In this document: positions 1 through 4,740 of the stretch, one piece after another
Layout of the letters: the number at the start of each line of letters is the position of its first letter
Numbering within the stretch: the first letter of the stretch is position 1
NCBI GenBank assembly: GCA_030640325.1
Contig: DAOWJM010000103.1
Location: 1 to 8,938, forward strand
Direction of reading: 5' to 3'
DNA from: Dehalococcoidia bacterium
Lineage (GTDB): Bacteria > Chloroflexota > Dehalococcoidia > Dehalococcoidales > BS750m-G39
DNA length: 8,938 nt
The notes under the pieces: generated by a model
The model's database searches: none
The model's input: only the letters and a program-made list of their open reading frames with translations
What the model was told of the DNA's origin: nothing
Translations under genes and position numbers: made by a program

Positions 1-71
1 CCTCGTTAGCTGACATTAGGGAAGCGCTGTTCCGGATGAAGCGGTTTGTGGCTAAACATAAGAGGGTTTAG
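1..71 (+). CDS. 3' end of an unidentified gene (partial)
   Basis: The + strand is open from the window edge to a TAG at 69-71 and encodes about 22 residues containing ADIREALFRMKRFVAKHK. This is an amphipathic, basic C-terminal helix. Similar tails close many fold-type I PLP aminotransferases, but that is only an impression and no function is assigned. The gene would converge on trpS, with the repeat-rich spacer 72-503 between them. The opposite strand has a competing short open stretch without a recognisable sequence. Coding status is moderately likely because the peptide looks protein-like and ends cleanly before the repeats begin. Confidence 0.45.
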   Translation, partial: SLADIREALFRMKRFVAKHKRV

Positions 72-90
72 CCCTAAGATTGCTTATTAA

Positions 91-190
91 CCCTATCCCC
101 TTTATCCCCTTCCCGCAAGGAATACCTCTTCCTATTCTAGGGGAAGGGGAAGATAATTTTTAGAGGGGCTTCGCCCCTCTAAACTCCCCG
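91..190 (+). repeat. Two-hairpin intergenic element, forward copy R1
   Basis: A C-rich lead (ccctatcccctttatcccc) is followed by an imperfect hairpin in which tccccttccc pairs with gggaagggga at 141-150. A second, perfect hairpin follows: arms 159-169 and 173-183 (11 bp), loop TTC, core GGGGCTTCGCCCC. The copy ends in AAACTCCCC. The same order of parts recurs at 3890-3973 and 4668-4750, and in reverse at 411-497. No coding potential is seen. Confidence 0.6.
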
Positions 191-230
191 TAAAAATGCC
201 GAAGACTTTGCCCCTCTAAGACTCCCCGTA
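173..230 (+). repeat. Short direct repeat at the end of element R1
   Basis: The segment gcccctctaaactccccgta (173-192) recurs as gcccctctaagactccccgta (210-230) with a one-base insertion. The right copy runs directly into the 22-bp tandem array starting at 221. The array may therefore have grown from the tail of the two-hairpin element. Confidence 0.6.
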
Positions 231-290
231 TACGATTTCTTAACTCCCTATATATGGTTTCTTCACTCCCTATGTGTAGTTTCTTAACTC
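221..290 (+). repeat. 22-bp tandem repeat, three units plus a partial
   Basis: The units are 221-242, 243-264 and 265-286, followed by a fragment actc (287-290). Each begins ACTCCC and ends TTTCTTA or TTTCTTC, with a variable middle (gtatacga, tatatggt, tatgtgtagt). Units are exactly 22 bp apart. They are contiguous with no unique spacers, so this is not a CRISPR array. The middle of unit 1 contains the palindrome GTATAC. Confidence 0.7.
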
Positions 291-298
291 ACCAAGAA

Positions 299-360
299 TC
301 AGAGAGAGGCAAAGCCTCTCTTATAAAACAATCTCCCCCTCTTCTTTGGAGGAGAGGTAC
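299..360 (-). repeat. Two-hairpin element, reverse partial copy
   Basis: Read on the minus strand, it has an imperfect hairpin of the form CTCTCCTCC...AGAGGGGGAG and then a perfect 8-bp hairpin AGAGAGGC-AAA-GCCTCTCT (303-310 with 314-321 in plus coordinates). The order matches the other copies but the C-rich lead is missing. A further small hairpin of the same style, AAAGGC-GAA-GCCTTT, lies at 385-399. Confidence 0.5.
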
Positions 361-420
361 TATAAGGAGAGTCAAAGAAAAAAGAAAGGCGAAGCCTTTA
401 GCAAGAGGATGGGGAGTTTA

Positions 421-447
421 AGATGGGGCTTACGCCCCCTCTTTTTT
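421..447 (+). terminator. Rho-independent-like terminator, + strand
   Basis: The stem AGAtGGGGC (421-429) pairs with GCCCCcTCT (434-442) with one mismatch and loop TTAC. It is followed by a run of T to position 447. It could end the transcript of the + strand gene that stops at 71, though it lies about 350 nt downstream, and it would keep that transcript out of trpS. It is also part of repeat copy R-C. Confidence 0.4.
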
Positions 448-455
448 AAAACAAT

Positions 456-482
456 TCCCCCTCCCTTGGTAAGGGAGGGGGA
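456..482 (-). terminator. Probable trpS terminator
   Basis: A perfect 12-bp stem with loop GGT (arms 456-467 and 471-482) begins 21 nt after the trpS stop. On the minus strand it is followed by ATTGTTTT, a moderate U-tract. The hairpin is the first stem of repeat copy R-C, so the repeat has probably been adopted as the terminator. Confidence 0.5.
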
Positions 483-503
483 TACAGGGGGTGGGTTGTA
501 AAA

Positions 504-1478
504 TCAGATAAGCCCCATCTTCTGCTTAACCTCGCTGAGGGTCTCTGCGGCAATAACCCGAGCTCGCTGAGCACCATCAAGGAGAACATCGGTTATATAC
601 TGGGGTTTAGTGGCTAAAACAGCCCGCCGTTCCCGTAAAGGCTCAAGGGTAGCATTAATCTTTTGAGCCAGGAGCATCTTACAATCGACACAGCCAATAT
701 CAGCCGAACGACACCGCTCACCGATACTGTCCAATTCAAGCGGATTAATATATCCCTGAAGTCGGTAAATATTGCATATCTCCGGGTGTCCGGGGTCAGT
801 GCGGTATCGGCGAGCTGGGTCGGTAACCGCGGTCATTACCCGCTCTGTAGTCTCCTGTGGTGAAAGAGCCAGTTCAATATCATTGCCCAGTTGCTTGCTC
901 ATCTTTTCTTTACCATCCAGCCCCAGTATCAACGGAAACGAGGTGAGCTTGGCTTCAGGCTCAGGAAAGGTATTGCCAAATAGATTGTTAAAGCGGCGGG
1001 CAATCTCTCTGGCTAGCTCCAAATGAGGCAACTGGTCTTCACCTACCGGTACAACTTCAGCTTTATAAAGCACAATATCGGCAGTCATTAGCACCGGATA
1101 ACCTACCAGCCCATAGTTTATATTTTGAGGTTGCAGCTTCGCCTTCTCCTTGAAAGTAGGCACACGCAGCAGCCAGCCCAAGGGAGTAACCATGCTAAGT
1201 AGAGTATGTAATTGCATCACCTCGGGGACATGAGACTGGACAAAAAGAATGCTCTTCTGCGGGTCAAGACCGGCTGCCAGCCAGTCAAGCATCATCTCGT
1301 GGATATTCTTTTGCAACCCGCCAGTATCCTCTAATGAAGTCAGAGCATGGATATCAACTATACAGTAGATGCAATCATACTCGTCCTGAAGGTTCACATA
1401 ATTCTGTATGGCTCCCAGATAGTTGCCCAGGTGCTGCCTGCCTGTGGGGCGAGCTCCAGAAAAGACCCGACGCTTCAT
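504..1478 (-). CDS. trpS: Tryptophanyl-tRNA synthetase, probably with a [4Fe-4S] site
   Basis: This cytoplasmic class Ic synthetase charges tRNA-Trp with tryptophan using ATP. The 324-residue product has the normal length for bacterial TrpRS. Visible signatures are TGRQHLGN (HIGH-type, residues 12-19), YPVLMTADI with the substrate-binding Asp134, VGEDQLPHLE (145-154) and KMSKQ (192-196). Four cysteines at 235, 256, 263 and 266 form C-x20-C-x6-C-x2-C. A nearly identical arrangement (x22 in the first gap) binds a [4Fe-4S] cluster near the anticodon-recognition region in Thermotoga maritima TrpRS, so a cluster is inferred here. The ATG at 1478 is chosen because GAGGAA lies 6 nt upstream and homology begins at MKRRVFSG. 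The reading frame extends 19 codons further, but that extension is hydrophobic and unlike the family. No T-box leader is seen. Confidence 0.97.
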   Translation of the reverse strand: MKRRVFSGARPTGRQHLGNYLGAIQNYVNLQDEYDCIYCIVDIHALTSLEDTGGLQKNIHEMMLDWLAAGLDPQKSILFVQSHVPEVMQLHTLLSMVTPLGWLLRVPTFKEKAKLQPQNINYGLVGYPVLMTADIVLYKAEVVPVGEDQLPHLELAREIARRFNNLFGNTFPEPEAKLTSFPLILGLDGKEKMSKQLGNDIELALSPQETTERVMTAVTDPARRYRTDPGHPEICNIYRLQGYINPLELDSIGERCRSADIGCVDCKMLLAQKINATLEPLRERRAVLATKPQYITDVLLDGAQRARVIAAETLSEVKQKMGLI

Positions 1479-1484
1479 CCAAAG

Positions 1485-1490
1485 TTCCTC
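1485..1490 (-). promoter_or_regulatory. Ribosome binding site of trpS (decides the start)
   Basis: GAGGAA on the minus strand is followed by a 6-nt spacer CTTTGG and the ATG at 1478. It supports the internal start over the longer reading frame that extends to 1535. Confidence 0.75.
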
Positions 1491-1496
1491 AAGCGA

Positions 1497-1526
1497 AGTG
1501 TAACATAAAAGGAGATACAACGGCAA
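1497..1526 (-). promoter_or_regulatory. Candidate trpS promoter
   Basis: The -35 candidate is TTGCCG (1521-1526), followed by an 18-nt spacer and TACACT (1497-1502) preceded by TGT, an extended -10. Each hexamer matches 4 of 6 consensus bases. The predicted start near 1490 would give a leader of about 12 nt with the Shine-Dalgarno at its very 5' end. A terminator at 1608-1636 separates trpS from the upstream gene, so some promoter is needed in this interval. The exact site is uncertain. Confidence 0.3.
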
Positions 1527-1606
1527 GGTTACCAATTCAGGGCAGCAACCTAGTGCCTCCGACCTTTCTAAGACGAAGACCCGGATATCGCCTATCTGAC
1601 ACTAAT

Positions 1607-1637
1607 AAAAAACAGGGCTTTATCTGCCCTGTTTTTA
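1607..1637 (-). terminator. Terminator of the DUF3467 gene (possibly bidirectional)
   Basis: A perfect 11-bp inverted repeat, AAAAACAGGGC (1608-1618) and GCCCTGTTTTT (1626-1636), has a 7-nt loop. On the minus strand the GC-rich stem runs into TTTTTTATTAG, a canonical intrinsic terminator 60 nt after the DUF3467 stop. The + strand also has a T run, so it could work both ways. Confidence 0.75.
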
Positions 1638-1696
1638 TCTTCTTTGCTCAATCATCTGCAGGCTGTGTTGAATCGCCATGGTAAGCCTGAGCCAGG

Positions 1697-2014
1697 TTAC
1701 TGCTCTTCCCGGGGAGTGACAAAACCCATAGGTCTTGTGGCTTCTACCTCCTCAACAGCCGGTATCTTTCCGAACCGCTTTTCATATTCCTCCAGGTTTC
1801 GCTGGAGCAACACTGCCAGCCTTTTGGCATGCTCAGGACTCATAATTACCCGGCTTTCTATCCTAGCCACACCTCTGCCTGGCACAATACGGGCAAAATC
1901 AATAATAATATCATTCCCCGACCTGCTGAGTGAAGTAAGATTGGTATAAATGCCGATTGCCACCTCGTCTGGCAGCTCCACCTTAATTTGTGTAATCTGT
2001 TCTTTGTCTTCCAT
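1697..2014 (-). CDS. DUF3467 family protein
   Basis: A 105-residue protein recognised as DUF3467. The family pattern is visible: IYTN at 22-25, a hydrophobic strand ending DFARIVPG (39-46), and SRVIMSPEHAKRLAVLLQRNLEEYEKRFG at 54-82, where the conserved SPEHAKRL leads into an amphipathic helix. No enzymatic motif, signal peptide or membrane segment is present; it is probably a small cytosolic protein of unknown function. The ATG at 2014 has AGGAGG 9 nt upstream and fits the family start. An alternative TTG at 2080 would fall at the predicted transcription start and adds 22 residues unlike the family. The gene has its own promoter and terminator, so it appears monocistronic between argS and trpS. 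Confidence 0.85.
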   Translation of the reverse strand: MEDKEQITQIKVELPDEVAIGIYTNLTSLSRSGNDIIIDFARIVPGRGVARIESRVIMSPEHAKRLAVLLQRNLEEYEKRFGKIPAVEEVEATRPMGFVTPREEQ

Positions 2015-2023
2015 CCCTATTTG

Positions 2024-2029
2024 CCTCCT
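2024..2029 (-). promoter_or_regulatory. Ribosome binding site of the DUF3467 gene (decides the start)
   Basis: A full AGGAGG on the minus strand, 9 nt before the ATG at 2014. No comparable site precedes the TTG at 2080. Confidence 0.75.
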
Positions 2030-2073
2030 CTCACCACGAAATCCCCTCCCCTTCAGAGTCATAGTTTGCACAC

Positions 2074-2103
2074 TTGACAACCACCATTATACCACTTTGT
2101 CAA
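2074..2103. promoter_or_regulatory. Possible operator around the DUF3467 -10 box
   Basis: The plus strand carries ttgacaa (2074-2080) and ttgtcaa (2097-2103), a perfect 7-bp inverted repeat with a 16-bp gap. The two arms flank the -10 box, one at the predicted transcription start and one in the spacer. Arm centres are 23 bp apart, about two helical turns, as for a dimeric regulator. The regulator is unknown and chance is possible. Confidence 0.3.
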
Positions 2104-2114
2104 TAACCACTCAA
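2086..2114 (-). promoter_or_regulatory. Promoter of the DUF3467 gene
   Basis: A perfect TATAAT (2086-2091) is preceded by TGG, an extended -10. A TTGAGT -35 (2109-2114) lies 17 nt upstream. Transcription should start near 2079, giving a leader of about 65 nt that contains the AGGAGG site. Confidence 0.65.
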
Positions 2115-2151
2115 AATATCCTTCTTATATCCAGTAAAGTTGACCACCCAA

Positions 2152-2167
2152 GTGGTAAGCCTACCAC
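2152..2167 (-). other. Inverted repeat directly after the argS stop
   Basis: GTGGTA (2152-2157) and TACCAC (2162-2167) form a 6-bp stem with a 4-nt loop, beginning 1 nt after the argS stop codon. There is no U-tract, so intrinsic termination is doubtful. It is the only stem seen between argS and the next promoter. Confidence 0.3.
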
Positions 2168-2168
2168 C

Positions 2169-3827
2169 TCACATTTTCTCCGGTGCTGTCATCCCCATAA
2201 GGTGAAGGGTCTTAGCCAGAACAGTCTTGGCTGCCTCCACTAACTTGAGACGGGCTTTAGTCAATGCTTCATCCTGAGAAACGACGCGGCACTGCTTATA
2301 AAAGCTATGAAACACAGTAGCCAAATCCTGAGCATAATAGGCGAGGTGGTGGGGTTCCAGGGTGTGGGCTACCACCTCAACCATCTCGGGTAAAAGCAGC
2401 ATCTTCCGGATTAAAGTCAACTCAGGCTCGGTGGCCAGCAAGGAAACATCCCCATCGGCATAGCTAATCTTCCTCTGCTGAGCCAGGCGAAGGATACTGG
2501 CAATACGAGCATGAGCATACTGGACATAGTAGACAGGGTTATCGGCTGACTGTTTCTTGGCTAATTCCAAATCAAAGTCCATTTGACTATCGGCGGAGCG
2601 AGAGGCAAAGAAGAAGCGGCAGGCATCGGCTCCCACCTCGTCTACCACCTCACGCAGGGTAATAATATCACCGCTGCGCTTGGAAATCCGGACCAACTCA
2701 TCACCGCGACGCAGGGTAACCATCTGAGAGATTATCACCTCCAGCCTCTCGGGGGCGATACCCAGGGCAGAAACCACCGCCTTCATCCGAGATATATGCC
2801 CCTGATGGTCAGCCCCCCAGATATTGATGACCTTATCAAACTTGCGCTCCAAGAACTTGTTATAGTGATAAGCAATATCTGAGGCAAAATAGGTGGGAGA
2901 ACCGTCGCTGCGCACCACTACATTGTCCTTATCCTCACCCAGGGCAGTAGATACAAACCAGGTAGCGCCTTCCTTCTCACCGATAAAGCCGCCGTCACGC
3001 AGGAGCGACATTGCCCTATCATATTGCCCGTTATCAAACAAGCTCTGCTCATTGAACCAGACATCAAAGCTCACCCCTAATAGCTCAAGGTCGCTCTTGA
3101 TTAGCTCCACGAGCTTGACCAAGCCTATATGCCCCAGTTGAGATAGTGCCTCTTTGGGCGCAAGGGAGAGAAGCCTATCTCCCTGCTCAGCGATAATCTC
3201 CTTAGCCAGGTCAATCATATAGCTGCCAAGGTAGCCATCAGAGGGCATCTCGGCATCAATGCCCAAACACTGCTGATAGCGGGCATAGAGGGAGCGATAA
3301 AAGGCATCTATCTGGCTGCCAGCATCATTAACATAATACTCCTTCTCCACCCTATAGCCAGCAGCGGCAAGAACATCAGCCAGGGTACTACCCAGGATAG
3401 CACCACGACCATGCCCCACATGGAGGGGTCCGGTGGGATTGACGCTAACAAACTCTAATTGCACTCGGCTCCCATGCCCCAGGTCAATATTGCCATAGGA
3501 ATCGCCAGCGGCGAGGATTGAATCTACCTGGCTGGTCAACCAATCACTGTTGAGGGTGAAATTGATGAACCCCGGTGGCGCCACAGCGATACTACCAATC
3601 TCAGGGCTGGGAGCTATAAGCCCTACTATGTCTTGAGCAATGGTTAATGGGCTGACCCCAGTCGCCCGGGCTAATTTCAGGGGAAAACTTGAGGCATAAT
3701 CCCCATATTCCGGGTTCTGGGGATGCTCTACTGTAATCTCAGGCAGAGCCACTGAAGGCAGCTTACCCGACTCCTGTGCCTTGCTTGCCGCCTGCGTTAG
3801 TAGCTCTATAATCCTTTGCTTAATCAT
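2169..3827 (-). CDS. argS: Arginyl-tRNA synthetase
   Basis: This cytoplasmic class Ia enzyme charges tRNA-Arg with arginine using ATP and requires the tRNA for amino acid activation. The 552-residue product matches the usual bacterial length. Visible in order: the ArgRS-specific N-terminal domain (about 1-90), the catalytic signature FVSVNPTGPLHVGHGRGA (126-143, HIGH at 136-139), IWGADHQGHISRMKA (336-350), the KMSKS-equivalent RISKRSGD (380-387, lysine 383 kept) and the DALR anticodon-binding domain starting near YVQYAHARI (434-442). It ends in MGMTAPEKM, a typical ArgRS terminus. The ATG at 3827 gives the expected N-terminus. There is no good Shine-Dalgarno, and a strong extended -10 box lies only 11 nt upstream, so the mRNA may be nearly leaderless. 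Confidence 0.97.
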   Translation of the reverse strand: MIKQRIIELLTQAASKAQESGKLPSVALPEITVEHPQNPEYGDYASSFPLKLARATGVSPLTIAQDIVGLIAPSPEIGSIAVAPPGFINFTLNSDWLTSQVDSILAAGDSYGNIDLGHGSRVQLEFVSVNPTGPLHVGHGRGAILGSTLADVLAAAGYRVEKEYYVNDAGSQIDAFYRSLYARYQQCLGIDAEMPSDGYLGSYMIDLAKEIIAEQGDRLLSLAPKEALSQLGHIGLVKLVELIKSDLELLGVSFDVWFNEQSLFDNGQYDRAMSLLRDGGFIGEKEGATWFVSTALGEDKDNVVVRSDGSPTYFASDIAYHYNKFLERKFDKVINIWGADHQGHISRMKAVVSALGIAPERLEVIISQMVTLRRGDELVRISKRSGDIITLREVVDEVGADACRFFFASRSADSQMDFDLELAKKQSADNPVYYVQYAHARIASILRLAQQRKISYADGDVSLLATEPELTLIRKMLLLPEMVEVVAHTLEPHHLAYYAQDLATVFHSFYKQCRVVSQDEALTKARLKLVEAAKTVLAKTLHLMGMTAPEKM

Positions 3828-3833
3828 TGTTAC

Positions 3834-3932
3834 CCAAATTATAGCACAAAGCTAACTGTGAAGGACAACCTTTAGCGCTTTGCATTGAACCTCACCCCCT
3901 TAATCCCCCTCTCCTTTCAAGGAGAGGGGGAA
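3834..3932. repeat. 99-bp direct repeat, copy A (carries the argS promoter)
   Basis: It aligns without gaps to 4612-4710 at an offset of 778 bp, with four mismatches (95 of 99 identical). The part next to argS holds the promoter. The distal part holds the C-rich lead and a perfect 10-bp hairpin (3905-3914 with 3921-3930) of the two-hairpin element. That element continues beyond the 99 bp to about 3973 with a second hairpin at 3944-3964. Confidence 0.9.
3838..3868 (-). promoter_or_regulatory. argS promoter, inside direct repeat A
   Basis: TATAAT (3838-3843) with an upstream TGC (3844-3846) is a strong extended -10 box. The best -35 match is TTGTCC (3863-3868) with a long 19-nt spacer, which extended -10 promoters tolerate. 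Transcription would begin near A3831, only about 4 nt before the argS ATG. The same promoter occurs in repeat B in front of hicB. Confidence 0.6.
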
Positions 3933-3964
3933 CAAAAATTGAAAAGAGGGGTTTCGCCCCTCTT
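3931..3964 (-). terminator. Possible terminator of hicBA
   Basis: On the minus strand AAGAGGGG and CCCCTCTT form a perfect 8-bp stem (3957-3964 with 3944-3951, loop CGAAA). It is followed by TTCAATTTTTG, an interrupted U-tract. It lies about 180 nt after the hicA stop and upstream of the argS promoter, so it could insulate argS. It is the second hairpin of the two-hairpin element. Confidence 0.45.
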
Positions 3965-3973
3965 AGACACCCC

Positions 3974-4147
3974 AAAAGTAAGAGAGTTCTAGAGGCGAAG
4001 CCTATGAGGGTGGGTGGGAAGAAAAACATATATTAAAAAGGGGGGAGGGGGATGGGTTACATCACGCTATAAACTTGGGAAAAATCCGAACTTTTGCGGA
4101 GGTGTGGTTCATTTTGGGATTAGCTGTGAAGTGGATTTATTACAAAA
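3974..4147. other. Gene-free stretch between repeat A and hicA
   Basis: Together with repeat A this makes a 320-bp gap. It holds a small hairpin AGGCGAAGCCT (3993-4003), a G-rich tract on the plus strand (4040-4056) that resembles the reversed lead of the two-hairpin element, and A/T-rich sequence up to the hicA stop. No coding frame, RNA gene or clear promoter is seen. Confidence 0.5.
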
Positions 4148-4381
4148 TTACTTTCGACCTATAGCTCGCAGAAATTCATCCTCTTCAATCTTAAGCTGCT
4201 TAAGGATGTCTAAAAGCAAGTAAGGGCTGACGGTCTTAGTGGGATGGATAGATATAGGAGCTCGGCGACAATCCTGATGGTGAAATATGGCATGGCTACC
4301 CTTTTGACGAACCTTCTCAAATCCCATTGCCTGGAGCCCCTTGACTACTTCTCTAGCTTTAAGAGGAGGCAACCTTGTCAT
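4148..4381 (-). CDS. hicA: HicA family mRNA interferase toxin
   Basis: A 77-residue protein of the HicA (YcfA) family. These small dsRBD-like RNases cleave mRNA or tmRNA independently of the ribosome and are neutralised by HicB. The family core is clear: LKAREVVKGLQAMGFEKVRQKGSHAIFHH (7-35), with catalytic histidine 30 in the GSH motif. It is followed by the strand APISIHP (41-47) and the C-terminal helix LLDILKQLKIEEDEFLRAI (57-75), which matches the usual ending of the family. The start codon overlaps the hicB stop as ATGA (4378-4381), so translation is probably coupled; no separate Shine-Dalgarno is obvious. It appears intact and potentially active. It belongs to a two-gene unit bracketed by 99-bp direct repeats. 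Confidence 0.92.
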   Translation of the reverse strand: MTRLPPLKAREVVKGLQAMGFEKVRQKGSHAIFHHQDCRRAPISIHPTKTVSPYLLLDILKQLKIEEDEFLRAIGRK

Positions 4382-4596
4382 ACCGCCACTGCAACCCCAA
4401 CCCAGCTTGTGCCAATTTCCTCAGGGATTTCCTCACCGTGCTCTTTGCGGTATTCGAGGCAAAGTTCAAGCACCTCTTTCATGTTAGCCAAGCACTCCTC
4501 ATAGGTCTCACCCTGAGCATGTGCTTCTGGAATCAGAGGACAACTGGCAACATAGAATCCATCTGGTGCTTTCCTGAGCATAGCTGTGTATTGCAT
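4378..4596 (-). CDS. hicB: HicB family antitoxin (short form)
   Basis: A 72-residue antitoxin of the HicB family, expected to bind HicA and block its active site. The partial RNase H-like fold is recognisable: an initial strand QYTAMLRKAPDGFYVASCP (2-20), the loop IPEAHAQGETYEECLANM (22-39) with the typical GET-EE motif, then the helix EVLELCLEYRKEHGEEIPEE (41-60). The chain ends just after the core, so the C-terminal helix-turn-helix or ribbon-helix-helix domain present in many HicB proteins is absent. How the operon is repressed is therefore unclear. The ATG at 4596 has an AAGGGGG site 4 nt upstream. The order is antitoxin first, opposite to E. coli hicAB, which helps keep antitoxin in excess. 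Confidence 0.92.
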   Translation of the reverse strand: MQYTAMLRKAPDGFYVASCPLIPEAHAQGETYEECLANMKEVLELCLEYRKEHGEEIPEEIGTSWVGVAVAV

Positions 4597-4611
4597 GCTT
4601 CCCCCTTATGT

Positions 4612-4710
4612 CCAAATTATAGCACAAAGCTAACAGTGAAGGACAACCTTCAGCGCTTTCCATTGAACCTCACCCCCTTAATCCCCCTCTCCTTTCAAGG
4701 AGAGTGGGAA
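4612..4710. repeat. 99-bp direct repeat, copy B (carries the hicBA promoter)
   Basis: It matches 3834-3932 with four substitutions and no gaps. The hairpin CCCCCTCTCC / GGAGAGTGGG has one mismatch relative to copy A. The two-hairpin element continues to about 4750 and ends AACTCTCCT inside the 3' end of the adjoining gene. Together with copy A it brackets hicBA. Confidence 0.9.
4616..4646 (-). promoter_or_regulatory. hicBA promoter, inside direct repeat B
   Basis: TATAAT (4616-4621) with an upstream TGC (4622-4624) forms an extended -10. TTGTCC (4641-4646) is a weak -35 at 19 nt. The predicted start near 4609-4611 gives a leader of about 13 nt including the hicB ribosome site. This is the same promoter as that of argS 778 bp away, so the two may share basal strength. 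Confidence 0.6.
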
Positions 4711-4719
4711 GAATACTAT

Positions 4720-4740
4720 AAGAGAGGCTTCGCCTCTCTT
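4720..4740 (-). terminator. Hairpin at the end of the 178-residue protein gene
   Basis: AAGAGAGGC and GCCTCTCTT form a perfect 9-bp stem with loop GAA on the minus strand. It begins at the last base of the TAA stop codon (4740-4742). The following ATAGTATTC lacks a U run, so termination efficiency is uncertain. It is the second hairpin of repeat copy B. Confidence 0.35.

Larger units (their letters stand above)
411..497 (-). repeat. Two-hairpin intergenic element, reverse copy R-C
   Basis: Read on the minus strand it begins with AACCCACCCCCTGTATCC, forms a perfect CCCCCTCCCTT / AAGGGAGGGGG hairpin, passes an A/T-rich spacer and forms a second hairpin (GGGGC/GCCCC core, loop GTAA). It ends TTAAACTCCCC. 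It is inverted relative to R1, so 91-497 is bounded by opposed copies. It starts 7 nt after the trpS stop codon. Confidence 0.6.

Noticed and set aside
221..290. CRISPR-like array
   Set aside because: Units are contiguous 22-bp tandem repeats without unique spacers, and no cas genes are near.
1479..1535. 19-residue N-terminal extension of TrpRS, possibly a signal or membrane anchor
   Set aside because: TrpRS family homology and a good Shine-Dalgarno both place the start at 1478. The extension is probably untranslated leader.
1638..1681. Micro-ORF of 14 codons between DUF3467 and its terminator (minus strand)
   Set aside because: It has no Shine-Dalgarno and no recognisable peptide; it is most likely trailer sequence.
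1478..1700. T-box riboswitch upstream of trpS (also considered for argS at 3828-3930)
   Set aside because: No T-box consensus (AGGGTGGNACCGCG-like) or specifier stem is seen. The stem at 1608-1636 fits a terminator of the preceding gene, and argS has almost no leader.
2086..2103. Promoter using TTGACA next to TATAAT upstream of DUF3467
   Set aside because: On the minus strand the perfect TTGACA is only 6 nt from TATAAT, far from the needed 16-18 nt. The TTGAGT further upstream has correct spacing.
4014..4223. Possible small + strand gene in the gap beside hicA
   Set aside because: It begins in a low-complexity A/G-rich repeat remnant, overlaps hicA on the opposite strand and has no family resemblance.
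3834..4710. Insertion sequence or composite transposon around hicBA
   Set aside because: The flanking repeats are direct and too short for an IS, no transposase is encoded, and no target-site duplication was found outside the repeats.
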